Assembly: GCA_017515425.1 (NCBI GenBank)
Contig: JAFWFU010000011.1
Span: 1-32,823, forward strand
Reading direction: 5' to 3'
DNA length: 32,823 nt
From: Mogibacterium sp.
GTDB lineage: Bacteria; Bacillota; Clostridia; Peptostreptococcales; Anaerovoracaceae
Shown here: piece after piece, positions 1 through 8,300 of the stretch
Position numbering within the stretch: position 1 is the stretch's first letter
Layout: each line of letters starts with the position of its first letter
Notes under the pieces: model-generated
The model's input: only the letters and a program-made list of their open reading frames with translations
Told to the model about the DNA's origin: nothing
The model's database searches: none
Program-made: the position numbers and the translations under genes

Positions 1-137
1 GCAAAGTCGCAGCAATAATATATATATATATATTACATTAAGGTAGAAAACTCGCTGGGAACGAGATAATTACATTTAGGTGCTCTGAACGACTACGACC
101 TTGCATGAACTTGTTTTAAAGTCAAAACAATTACTTA
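1..137. other. AT-rich upstream region, no gene seen
   Basis: No open reading frame of note. It holds an alternating TA tract at about positions 18-33 and a small possible hairpin (CTCG, seven-base loop, CGAG) near 51-65. It lies upstream of the sugar transporter promoter and could carry operator sites, but I recognise none. Confidence 0.4.
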
Positions 138-166
138 TTGACTAATTGATATTTTAAGGCTAAAAT
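138..166 (+). promoter_or_regulatory. Sigma-A type promoter of the sugar ABC transporter operon
   Basis: The -35 box is TTGACT (138-143) and the -10 box is TAAAAT (161-166), with a 17-base spacer. Transcription would start near 173, leaving a short leader before the AAGGAGG ribosome site at 192-198 and the ATG at 207. Confidence 0.75.
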
Positions 167-206
167 GCCTATATGTTTGTTTAATCATGTTAAGGAGGAT
201 ATTGTT

Positions 207-1337
207 ATGAAGAAATTTCTTGCATTGATGCTGACGTTGGCACTTATGCTCGGAACTCTCGCGGCATGCGGCGGTGGCAATGGCGGCGAAGAAAGCACGG
301 ACGACAGCAGCTCAGAAGGCGGCGTTCAGGTAGGTATCGTACTTCCTACAAAGGATGAGCCGCGTTGGCTTCAGGATGAGGCTTCGTTCACGACAGCTCT
401 TGAGGGCGCAGGCTTCACATCAGAGGTTATGTTTTCGCAGGGCAGCACAGCTACAGAGCTTTCAAACGTAGAGTCACTCGTAGAGAAGGGCGTAAAGGTT
501 CTCGTTATCTGTGCGCAGGACGGTGCCGCAGCAGGTGCGGCTGTTCAGGCAGCTAAGGATGTCGGTGTTACTGTAGTTTGCTACGACAGACTGATTACCG
601 GAACAGACGCTGTTGACTACTATGTAACATTCGACTCATTCGCAGTAGGTGTTGCTCAGGGTCAGTATCTCATTGACAAGTATGCTGGAAAGACGGATGT
701 TCCGCTCTATCTCTTCTCAGGAGCTAAGACGGATAACAATGCATTCATCTTCTTCTCGGGCGCTTGGTCAGTTCTCAACAAGGCAGTTGCAGACGGACAG
801 TTCAAGGTTCAGAACTGCGACGCTATCGCTGAGTATGCAGGAAAGGCTCTCGACGCTGATGCAGATCACGACGCTCTTTCCAAGGTTCTCGGAACAATCG
901 ACACGAATTGGGACTTCAATACAGCTAAGACTTTGGCAGAGGCTGCTCTCCAGAGCGGTGAGAAGGGCGACGTTGCAATTCTCGCTCCTAACGACGGTAC
1001 AGCCAGAGCTATCGCTGACGCGTTCAGCGCAGACGGCGCAGTTACAGGCTATGCAGTAACAGGCCAGGACGCTGAAATGGCTTCCCTCAAGTATATCCAG
1101 GACGAGAAGCAGAGCATGACAGTATGGAAGAATACTGCAACTCTCGCTCAGACAACATGCGATATGGTAAGTGAGATTCTGGGCGGCGGATCGCCAAAGA
1201 CAGACGCTACTTACAACAACCAGAAGAAGGACGTTCCTTCAATTCAGGCTGAGATCGTAGTAGTCGACAAGGATAAACTCGCTGAGCTCATTGCAAACGG
1301 CGACTTTAGCCAGAGCGACATCGACAACGCTAAATAA
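207..1337 (+). CDS. Sugar ABC transporter substrate-binding lipoprotein (ChvE/XylF-like)
   Basis: This is the periplasmic-binding-protein-like component that captures a monosaccharide outside the membrane and delivers it to the permease encoded downstream. The first 20 residues form a lipoprotein signal peptide ending in a lipobox (LAAC), with the lipid-modified cysteine at residue 21, followed by a Gly/Glu/Ser-rich linker. The mature part begins VQVGIVLPTKDEPRW and fits the Peripla_BP_4 family of pentose/hexose-binding proteins. I chose ATG 207 rather than the in-frame ATG at 165 because AAGGAGG lies just upstream and the signal peptide begins there. The protein is 376 aa, normal for the family. 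It is first in a three-gene operon, followed by an attenuating hairpin that would favour its higher expression. The sugar cannot be read from sequence; ChvE-type multiple monosaccharide binding is the likeliest class. Confidence 0.88.
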   Translation: MKKFLALMLTLALMLGTLAACGGGNGGEESTDDSSSEGGVQVGIVLPTKDEPRWLQDEASFTTALEGAGFTSEVMFSQGSTATELSNVESLVEKGVKVLVICAQDGAAAGAAVQAAKDVGVTVVCYDRLITGTDAVDYYVTFDSFAVGVAQGQYLIDKYAGKTDVPLYLFSGAKTDNNAFIFFSGAWSVLNKAVADGQFKVQNCDAIAEYAGKALDADADHDALSKVLGTIDTNWDFNTAKTLAEAALQSGEKGDVAILAPNDGTARAIADAFSADGAVTGYAVTGQDAEMASLKYIQDEKQSMTVWKNTATLAQTTCDMVSEILGGGSPKTDATYNNQKKDVPSIQAEIVVVDKDKLAELIANGDFSQSDIDNAK

Positions 1338-1356
1338 ACAATATAATTAGCACGCA

Positions 1357-1391
1357 GACCGGTTCCGCGGATTCGTGGAGCCGGTCATTTT
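1357..1391 (+). terminator. Attenuator/terminator hairpin between binding protein and ATPase genes
   Basis: Arms 1357-1366 and 1377-1386 form a 10-bp stem with one G-U pair around a 10-base loop, followed by ATTTT. Placed inside the operon, it probably causes partial termination so that the binding protein is made in excess, a common arrangement in sugar ABC operons (inference). Confidence 0.65.
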
Positions 1392-1415
1392 AAAATTAAG
1401 AAGCAGGAGAAACTC

Positions 1416-2948
1416 ATGGATAATCAATATATTCTTGAAATGAGAAATATTACCAAGGAGTTCCCCGGCGTCAAGGCTCTTGACAATGTAAACTTCAAGG
1501 TTAAAAAAGGAGAGATACATTGTCTTGTGGGAGAGAATGGTGCCGGCAAATCGACCTTGATGAAAGTGTTGTCCGGGGTGTGGAAATACGGAACCTATAC
1601 CGGAGATATAGTATACGAGGGAGAAGTTCAGCAGTTCAACCACATAGCTGACAGCGAGGCTAAGGGTATCGCCATCATCTATCAGGAACTCGCGCTCTTC
1701 CCCGAGCTGCCTATATATGAGAATATTTACTTCGGTCATGAGATCATGAACGGAAAGACCATTGATTGGAACGAGACAATTATCCAATCCCGAGAAATGC
1801 TCAAGAAAGTGCGTCTCGACGTGGACCCGTCCCTTCCAGCCAAGCGTCTGAACACAGGTAACCAACAGCTTGTAGAGATAGCTAAGGCTCTTTCGAAGAA
1901 CTGCAAACTGATAATTTTCGACGAGCCGACTTCCTCGCTGAACGAGGACGACAGCCAAAATCTGCTGAATCTTATGAGAGAGCTCAGAGACAGCGGCATT
2001 ACCTGTATTATGATTTCGCATAAACTGCGTGAGGTAACGGCGATCGCAGATACGATTACCGTGCTTCGTGACGGTTCTACGATATGTTCGCTTGACGCAA
2101 AGACAGACGATATATCCGAGGCTAATATCATCAAAAATATGGTAGGCCGAAGCATGGACAATGTATATCCTAAGCGCCCCGAGCGAAAAATCGGAAATGT
2201 TGCTTTTGAGATAAAAAATTTGACAGTTGAGGATCCGAGAACGGGCAGAGAGATACTGCACGATGTAAATCTGAACGTCAGAAGCGGAGAGATAGTAGGG
2301 CTTCAAGGTCTGATGGGCGCGGGGCGTACAGAGTGCGCGCTCTCCGTATTCGGAAATCCTTACGGCTATAAAATCAAATCGGGTTCGATAGTCATAGACG
2401 GCAAGGAGACGTTCTTCAAGACCCCCCACGACGCTATAAAGCACGGACTCGCATATGTAACAGAGGACAGGAAGGGCAACGGGCTGGTGCTCATCCAGGA
2501 CATCAGATACAATACGACGCTCGCCAACCTCGAGGCACTTGCGAACGGGCTGGTCATAGACGAGAACAAAGAAATCGTGGTGGCGAATAAGTATAAGGAC
2601 GACATCAATATCAAAGCTCCTTCCATTGCACAGAAAGTCAACAACCTCTCGGGAGGTAATCAGCAGAAGGTGCAGATAGCCAAATGGCTCTTTGTGGAGC
2701 CGAAGGTATTGATACTCGACGAGCCGACCAGAGGTATCGACGTAGGCGCTAAATACGAGATCTACTCGCTTATGAATAAGATGGTAGAGGACGGAATGAG
2801 CATTATAATGATTTCGTCGGAGCTGCCTGAGGTACTCGGAATGTCCGACAGGCTCTATGTTATGAGCGAGGGCTATATCACGGGCGAGCTCGATATAGAA
2901 GAAGCCACTGAAGAGAAGGTAATGGCTATGGCCATCAAAGGTAATTAG
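1416..2948 (+). CDS. Sugar ABC transporter ATP-binding protein, two fused ATPase domains (XylG/MmsA/GguA type)
   Basis: Cytoplasmic ATPase that powers monosaccharide import together with the flanking binding protein and permease. Two nucleotide-binding domains lie in tandem over 510 aa, the usual size. The N-terminal half has a canonical Walker A (GENGAGKS, residues 39-46) and Walker B (LIIFDEPTSSL), but a degenerate signature (NTGNQQ). The C-terminal half has a degenerate P-loop (GLMGAGRTE), a good signature (LSGGNQQ) and Walker B (VLILDEPTRGID). This asymmetry is normal for the RbsA/XylG/MglA class. The ATG at 1416 follows GCAGGAG. The stop is 16 bases before the permease start, so the two are translationally close. 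Confidence 0.92.
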   Translation: MDNQYILEMRNITKEFPGVKALDNVNFKVKKGEIHCLVGENGAGKSTLMKVLSGVWKYGTYTGDIVYEGEVQQFNHIADSEAKGIAIIYQELALFPELPIYENIYFGHEIMNGKTIDWNETIIQSREMLKKVRLDVDPSLPAKRLNTGNQQLVEIAKALSKNCKLIIFDEPTSSLNEDDSQNLLNLMRELRDSGITCIMISHKLREVTAIADTITVLRDGSTICSLDAKTDDISEANIIKNMVGRSMDNVYPKRPERKIGNVAFEIKNLTVEDPRTGREILHDVNLNVRSGEIVGLQGLMGAGRTECALSVFGNPYGYKIKSGSIVIDGKETFFKTPHDAIKHGLAYVTEDRKGNGLVLIQDIRYNTTLANLEALANGLVIDENKEIVVANKYKDDINIKAPSIAQKVNNLSGGNQQKVQIAKWLFVEPKVLILDEPTRGIDVGAKYEIYSLMNKMVEDGMSIIMISSELPEVLGMSDRLYVMSEGYITGELDIEEATEEKVMAMAIKGN

Positions 2949-2964
2949 AGAAGGAGATTGTGAG

Positions 2965-4149
2965 ATGGAAAACACGAAAAAATCCATAGGGCAGGAATTG
3001 GCTCAGCTCCTCAAGGACAATATCAAATCCTATATGATGTATATTGCGCTGGTAGTCATCATGCTGGTGTTCCAGATATGGTCCGGCGGTATGTTCTTTA
3101 GAGCATCCAATATATCCAATCTGTTCAATCAGGCTGCTTATGTGGGAATCCTCGCGATAGGCATGACGCTTATCCTGATACTCAAGCATATCGACCTTTC
3201 CGTAGGATATGTGGCAGGCTTTGGGGGAGCCATAGCCGCAATACTCATGCAGACATACGGGGTCAATCAATGGCTCGCCATACTGATTGTACTCGCGGTG
3301 GGCTTTGCGATTGGACTCTATCAGGGTACATTGGTAATGAGAGTCGGCGTACCGGCATTCGTAACGACATTGGCGGGCATGTTCATCTTCAGAGGACTAC
3401 TCTCGCTCTCACTCGCCAAATCAGGTACTATTGTCGTCAGCCAGACGGGCTTTTTGGCACTTTGTAACGGATTCATTCCTGACATTGTAAAGGACAGCGA
3501 CTTTCATATCCTGACGATGCTGATTGGAGTAATAGCAGTTGTAGGAGTGGTTTTCAGTCAGTTCAGAAAACGCAAAAACAGACAGAAATACAATTTCGAA
3601 GTCGTATCGGCTCCGATATTTATAGGCGGGCTCGTCCTCGCCTCCGTGGTAATTCTGACGGTATTCTATGTACTCGCCGAGTATAAGGGGCTGCCGTGGA
3701 GCTCGGTAATCGTAGCAGTCATTCTTGCGATTTACACATTCATGCTGAGCAAGACCAAGCTCGGAAGGTATATCTACGGCATTGGCGGCAACGATCAGGC
3801 GGCAGAGCTCTCCGGAGTAGATGTAAAGAAGGTGACGCAGTTCGCCTTCATGTCCATGTCCACTCTGGCAGCCCTCGCAGGCATCATGTATACCTCGAGG
3901 CTTTCCTCCGCCACGCCGACTGCGGGAGTCGCATTCGAGCTTGACGCTATCGCATCGTCATATATCGGCGGCACTGCGGTATCGGGCGGCGTCGGCAAGG
4001 TTACAAACGCCATTATCGGTACATTCGTAATCATGTCGCTCACAAACGGCATGAACCTGATGTCGGTAGATATTTCTTATCAGTATATTGTAAAGGGTAT
4101 CATATACATTATCGCGGTAGCCTTCGACGTAAGGACGCGCGGGAAATAA
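2965..4149 (+). CDS. Sugar ABC transporter permease (XylH/MmsB/GguB type)
   Basis: Integral membrane permease of the BPD_transp_2 family, 394 aa, with about ten hydrophobic segments. It starts with a short cytoplasmic N-terminus and then a first helix (YIALVVIMLVF). The motif ILKHIDLSVGYVAG matches the conserved region of ribose/xylose permeases. A charged, Arg/Lys-rich hydrophilic loop at about residues 192-208 is typical of the longer XylH/GguB branch as opposed to RbsC. The ATG at 2965 is preceded by AGAAGGAGA. It is the last gene of the importer; a terminator lies about 100 bases downstream within a directly repeated segment. Confidence 0.9.
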   Translation: MENTKKSIGQELAQLLKDNIKSYMMYIALVVIMLVFQIWSGGMFFRASNISNLFNQAAYVGILAIGMTLILILKHIDLSVGYVAGFGGAIAAILMQTYGVNQWLAILIVLAVGFAIGLYQGTLVMRVGVPAFVTTLAGMFIFRGLLSLSLAKSGTIVVSQTGFLALCNGFIPDIVKDSDFHILTMLIGVIAVVGVVFSQFRKRKNRQKYNFEVVSAPIFIGGLVLASVVILTVFYVLAEYKGLPWSSVIVAVILAIYTFMLSKTKLGRYIYGIGGNDQAAELSGVDVKKVTQFAFMSMSTLAALAGIMYTSRLSSATPTAGVAFELDAIASSYIGGTAVSGGVGKVTNAIIGTFVIMSLTNGMNLMSVDISYQYIVKGIIYIIAVAFDVRTRGK

Positions 4150-4158
4150 CATAGCAAG

Positions 4159-4273
4159 CAATTCTAGGAATTTGCAGAAATCAGGAAATAATAATCCCGA
4201 GAAAAATACCGAGATAAAATCACGAGATAAAAACGAGACAAAACAGAAGCACCGTCTGCACAGCGGTGCTTTT
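4159..4273 (+). repeat. Direct repeat copy 1, ending in a terminator
   Basis: About 115 bp, nearly identical to 5024-5148. Shared blocks include CAATTCTAGGAATTTGCAGA and the A-rich stretch containing ATACCGAGATAAAATCACGA. It ends in the same CACCG/CGGTG terminator. The two copies flank the DUF4160/DUF2442 gene pair. A 74-codon open frame starting at 4172 inside this repeat looks fortuitous. Confidence 0.85.
4247..4273 (+). terminator. Rho-independent terminator of the sugar transporter operon
   Basis: The 8-bp perfect stem AAGCACCG (4247-4254) with CGGTGCTT (4264-4271) has a nine-base loop and is followed by a short T run. It sits at the end of direct repeat copy 1. Confidence 0.75.
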
Positions 4274-4436
4274 GAAATCCGTGTTTCTTTTGCCGAAATT
4301 AGTGCTTTTTTTGTTGTAATTAGTGCGTGGATTGTTAGATTTTTACGGATAGGTTCATATATAATTACGGGCAAGAGGAGATCTCCAAATCATTGACCGC
4401 GTTTTAGTTGGGTGATAATATTAAGGAGGTCTTGAG
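4274..4436. other. AT-rich spacer upstream of the DUF4160 gene
   Basis: No gene. It contains two copies of AATTAGTGC (near 4298 and 4318) separated by a T-rich stretch, and a TATAAT hexamer at 4360-4365 that could be the -10 box of the small gene pair. I see no convincing -35 box at standard spacing. Confidence 0.35.
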
Positions 4437-4691
4437 ATGCCTGAAGTAACAAGGTTTTATGGAATAGTAATTAAGATGTTCTTCAAGCCGAAAGAACATG
4501 AGCCGAGCCATATACATGCGCTGTATGGCGAGTATATGGGAGAATTCAACATTCAGACAAAAGAAATGATACAAGGCGATTTGCCGCAGAAAGCAGTTGA
4601 GATGGTTCAGGAGTGGCTGAATTCAAATGCTGATAAACTTCAGAAAATGTGGGATGAACAGCAAATCTATAAGCTTCCGCCACTCCAATAG
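4437..4691 (+). CDS. DUF4160 domain protein (first copy)
   Basis: Small protein of 84 aa recognised as DUF4160 by its N-terminal strand pattern, the conserved HEPSHIHALYGEY segment (residues 21-33; normally x-P-x-H-x-H-A-x-Y-G-E) and a C-terminal helix. The start has a strong AAGGAGG site. It is followed after 19 bases by a DUF2442 gene. Such pairs are common in bacterial genomes and are often suspected to be toxin-antitoxin-like, but I know of no established activity. A second pair at 12297-12862 is clearly paralogous in domain content though divergent in sequence. The pair sits between two long direct repeats, suggesting gain as a cassette. Confidence 0.85.
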   Translation: MPEVTRFYGIVIKMFFKPKEHEPSHIHALYGEYMGEFNIQTKEMIQGDLPQKAVEMVQEWLNSNADKLQKMWDEQQIYKLPPLQ

Positions 4692-4710
4692 TATGAGGAA
4701 AGGGCATAAA

Positions 4711-5013
4711 ATGATAAGACGTATTAAATCGGTGGAAATTCTTCCGGAATATAAGCTGGATATTTTGTTTGATGATGGCAGAAGAGTGATATATGATGTT
4801 GAGGAAGATATATCACAAATCCCATTATATACAGAGCTTAAAACCATTAGGGGATTATTCAGCCGGATTCAATTAGACGAAAGCCGCACATGCTTGTTTT
4901 GGAACGATAAGATTGATTTGCCGAGTGATACCGTTTACGAATACGGAAAAGAGATAGAAGCATCATCGAGTGATTATGTTGCGGAGAATATTGCTGAATA
5001 CGGCGCAATATAG
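4711..5013 (+). CDS. DUF2442 domain protein (first copy)
   Basis: 100 aa. The start at ATG 4711 (MIRRIKSVEILPEYKLDILF) is chosen over an upstream in-frame ATG at 4627 because GAGGAAAGGG lies just before it and the earlier start would overlap the DUF4160 gene. The pattern of N-terminal beta strands with a phi-x-F-x-D-G-R hairpin (LFDDGRRVIYDV) followed by a conserved acidic/Trp region (LFWNDKIDLPSDTVYE) fits DUF2442. That family often partners DUF4160 and resembles the N-terminal domain of the NE0471 structural family. Function is unknown; regulation or antitoxin activity is only a guess. Confidence 0.85.
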   Translation: MIRRIKSVEILPEYKLDILFDDGRRVIYDVEEDISQIPLYTELKTIRGLFSRIQLDESRTCLFWNDKIDLPSDTVYEYGKEIEASSSDYVAENIAEYGAI

Positions 5014-5023
5014 CTGTAACAAT

Positions 5024-5148
5024 CAATTCTAGGAATTTGCAGAAATCAGTAAATAATAATCCCGAAAAAAATACCGAGATAAAATCACGAGATAAAAACG
5101 AGACAAGACATAAGCACCATAAGCACCGTCTGCACGGCGGTGCTTTTT
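5024..5148 (+). repeat. Direct repeat copy 2, ending in a terminator
   Basis: Second copy of the repeat at 4159-4273, starting just after the DUF2442 stop codon. It differs by a few substitutions and by a short extra block (TAAGCACCAT at 5111-5120) that looks like a local duplication of the terminator arm. Confidence 0.85.
5121..5148 (+). terminator. Rho-independent terminator after the DUF4160/DUF2442 pair
   Basis: Stem AAGCACCG (5121-5128) with CGGTGCTT (5138-5145), nine-base loop, T run (5144-5148). It is the same hairpin as at 4247-4273. Confidence 0.75.
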
Positions 5149-5238
5149 ACATTTTGCAATATTTTATTATGTTCTAAATTTAGTTCTTTGTAGCGGCGTA
5201 AAGCCTTCTAAATTGTTGTTAAGAGAGCTTGAATTTAC

Positions 5239-5267
5239 TTGACTTAGAGGCGCTTAGACTTTAATAT
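5239..5267 (+). promoter_or_regulatory. Promoter of the pilus operon
   Basis: The -35 box is TTGACT (5239-5244), the spacer is 17 bases and the -10 box is TAATAT (5262-5267). Transcription would start near 5274. The rest of the gene-free stretch 5149-5336 holds AT-rich sequence upstream of the promoter and the leader hairpin at 5281-5315. Confidence 0.75.
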
Positions 5268-5280
5268 CATTATTAGAATT

Positions 5281-5315
5281 GCACATATTCTAAAGTATAG
5301 CGTGGGGATATGTGC
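5281..5315 (+). other. Hairpin at the 5' end of the pilus operon leader
   Basis: Arms 5281-5290 and 5306-5315 (GCACATATTC with GGATATGTGC) form a 10-bp stem with one G-U pair and a 15-base loop. It would sit within about 10 bases of the predicted transcript start, where such hairpins commonly stabilise mRNA. A regulatory role is possible but unproven. Confidence 0.5.
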
Positions 5316-5336
5316 GAGTAGTGTTGAAAGGTTGAT

Positions 5337-8300
5337 GTGAGGAATATTTTGAGTAAATATCTCAAACAAGCACTGACATTAATATTGGTATTTTTTGTAG
5401 TGCTGTCGAATAGCTCGCCAGCCGCTTTGTCGTATGCTCAAAATGCCGCGAACTCCTCTAAAACGGAGTCAGTCGAAGGGCTGAAATCCGAGGCGAAAGA
5501 GGGCAAGAAGAAAACAGGCGAAGAGGAAAAAGAGACGAACGCAGAGAAAGCGACGGAGAAAAAAGAAGAGACAGCAAAGGACGAAACGAATAGCGATACG
5601 AAGGACGGAACTAAGTCCGAAAAAAATACAGATACCAAAGAAGAGGCAAATTCCGATAAAAACACAGGGGCTAAGGAAGAGACGAATTCCGATAAAACGA
5701 CAGATACAAAGGACAATACAAACACTGAGAACAGAACTGATAATAAAACTGACAGCAAAACTGATACTAAGACAGACGCGAAAGAAGATACAGACAAAAA
5801 GACAGAGACGCCTGATAAGACCAATGACAAAGAGGATAAGAAGGGCGGAGACTATATGGAGCTCAGCGCCGATGTGGATAATGTCGACATCAGCCTCAAG
5901 GCGGAGAAAGGAGCCTTCCCCGATGGCGCAAGTCTTTCAGTTACAAAGGCAAGCGTATTAGAACAGGATAAAGTGGATAGGGCGGTTAGTGCGCAGCGCT
6001 CAGACGAGCGCAACGTCGCCCTCTCGTATACATTTGATATCCGAGTATTTGATAAGGATGGGAAAGAGCTGCAACCCGCAGAGGGCAAGAATGTGGCAGT
6101 ATCATTCAGCACGGATACTGTATCGAATGCAAATCTCGATACGGATATTTATCATGTCAAAAAAGCAGCGGGAGCGACACTGTCGGCAGAAGCACTCGAG
6201 GTTACCACCGAGGGCGAGACTGCCACAGTCGAAACCGACGGCTTCTCTTACTATACTGTAGAGTTTACATATGGAGACAAGCAGTATGTGCTTGATGGCA
6301 AAGGAATCATAAAGCTTTCGCGTTTGTTGGAGTATATAGAAATCACGGGAAATATCGAATCATACGAAGTCAGCAATGATGAGCTCTTTACCATATATAT
6401 GGGTGACGAGAATGATGTAGGCTGGGTTTATGATACGGAAGAACGCAGATTAAGGGAAGAGAATGGCAGACCGGGGAATATGGAAGGCGGAACCGTGCCG
6501 TATATGGTATCACTGCGCCCTTTCCAGACCGAAGAGTGGCTGGAAGTTAGAATTGATGGAATAACATATCGAATCACCGTAACGGATGATATAAATATAG
6601 GCGGTACAAATGTGGGAGACATCGACGGAGTAGAACAGGGTGATATTTTAAGTAATTTTACGGCGAATATGCCCATAGCCACGATTTGGATTGATGAGAG
6701 TAAAATCAATATGTCTACTGCGTCGAGAAATCAAGGCGGATATGCGACGGGAGGCTTAACGCAACATGCTTTAAACACCTACCCTGATGTCTTTTTGTCT
6801 CAGGTTACCAATATCGCAGGCGGGGGGAGTTTAGGAGATAATTTTATCGCCCTGAATCTCTACAAGGCTAGTCTCGGACCAGGTGTAACACTGCCGAGCG
6901 ACGTATCCCCAAGAAATCACCTTGAATATACCGGAGATATAGCGCAGTTTGAATACAAGAATGCTGCCACCGACAAGGATGGAAATTCCCTAGATGTTTA
7001 TATAACATACAGCAATTTGAGGGTCAATTTCCAAAATAATATGACGCAGGCAGAATGGGATGATCTGAAAAACAATACTGCCATAACCCTGTGGTCCGGA
7101 AATATGGCGGACATCAACGGATTGAAGCTCAATGATGATAAAGACGGTACAACGAATGATAATTACGGTGATTATAATAAAAACCAGAGGATAGGAGCCG
7201 TTTGGGAGACGCATATTCAGGTGAAATATCCTAACGACTATTCCGATGTATCGAAAAGAGGGCAGCCTGTTGACGGGACATTCTATTTCCCGATGGTGGA
7301 CATAGATGTTAATAGGGCAGGTTCATTTGTATATATCAATAATTCGGAAGAATACAACAACTTCTCAGAGCAGGTAACGGTGTATGAGAACTCCGTAGAT
7401 CCGTCGAGTGCGATTTATATCCCAGGTGGTGATACGAGCTCAGAGACAAATTACTATACGGATATTGAAAGAGATTATAGTAAGGGGTGGGTGTTTAAGC
7501 CGCGCTCAGACTCACCAGTAGGGGGATCCACCTACGACAAATCTTTCTACACGGGGTTTATGACCTTGGTCAATAATAATAATGGTATGCATATGGAGAA
7601 CCAATTCGCCGGAACCGGAAACGCGTCCGTCGAGACGTATTTTATGGTGGCTCCCAAAAGAGTCAGCTATCAGCTAAAACCGACTTCGATTACTTACGAT
7701 GCTGAAGGTAATCGTATAGGATGTAAGAACACTACCGTAGCTGAAGTGCAGGGAGAAGGAACCGTCGGAGGCAGGGTGCAGACCACTCAGCATGGAAACA
7801 AGAGCGGACTTCTTGCGGACGGAAGCGGAATCCTTAACGAGACCACTATCGCTACTGTGGCAGGTCAGACGATAAAATACACCTTGACGCCCTTGCCGGG
7901 ATATAGGCTGAAGGGCAACATTATAATCAACAGAGGCTCAACAGATTATACAGCAGCCGGCGCATATAGTGTCACGCCGCAGGTGGTAACAGACAGCAAC
8001 GGCAATCCCAGATATTACACTTTTGAGTTTGACAATATTGGAGAGGACAACGCGATACATGCCGAATGGGAGCCGACCAGGATTAAAGTTACCAAAAATG
8101 TCGAAATAAACGGCAGCGAGAAAGACGACACATTTAAGTTCCGCATAAGGGTTTGGAATCCCAATCTGGCAAATGATGAACAGGAAATATATTCCGTAAA
8201 GGCATTTGAAGATAAAAAGTCGGGAAACCGCAGATACACATTTACCCAGGCAACTAGTTTTACGTCTGGAAAAAAGTATATCATGGTGGATGGCGATGGG

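Noticed and set aside
1347-2987. 546-codon open frame on the minus strand opposite the sugar ABC ATPase gene
   Set aside because: It overlaps a fully convincing ABC ATPase, has no recognisable domain and its sequence is what the complement of a biased coding region gives.
4172-4396. 74-codon frame downstream of the permease gene
   Set aside because: It begins inside the direct repeat and reads through the terminator hairpin; low-complexity peptide, no ribosome site.
5438-5830. 130-codon minus-strand frame rich in Ser/Val
   Set aside because: It is the antisense of the adhesin's low-complexity stalk, where repetitive codons avoid reverse stops by chance.
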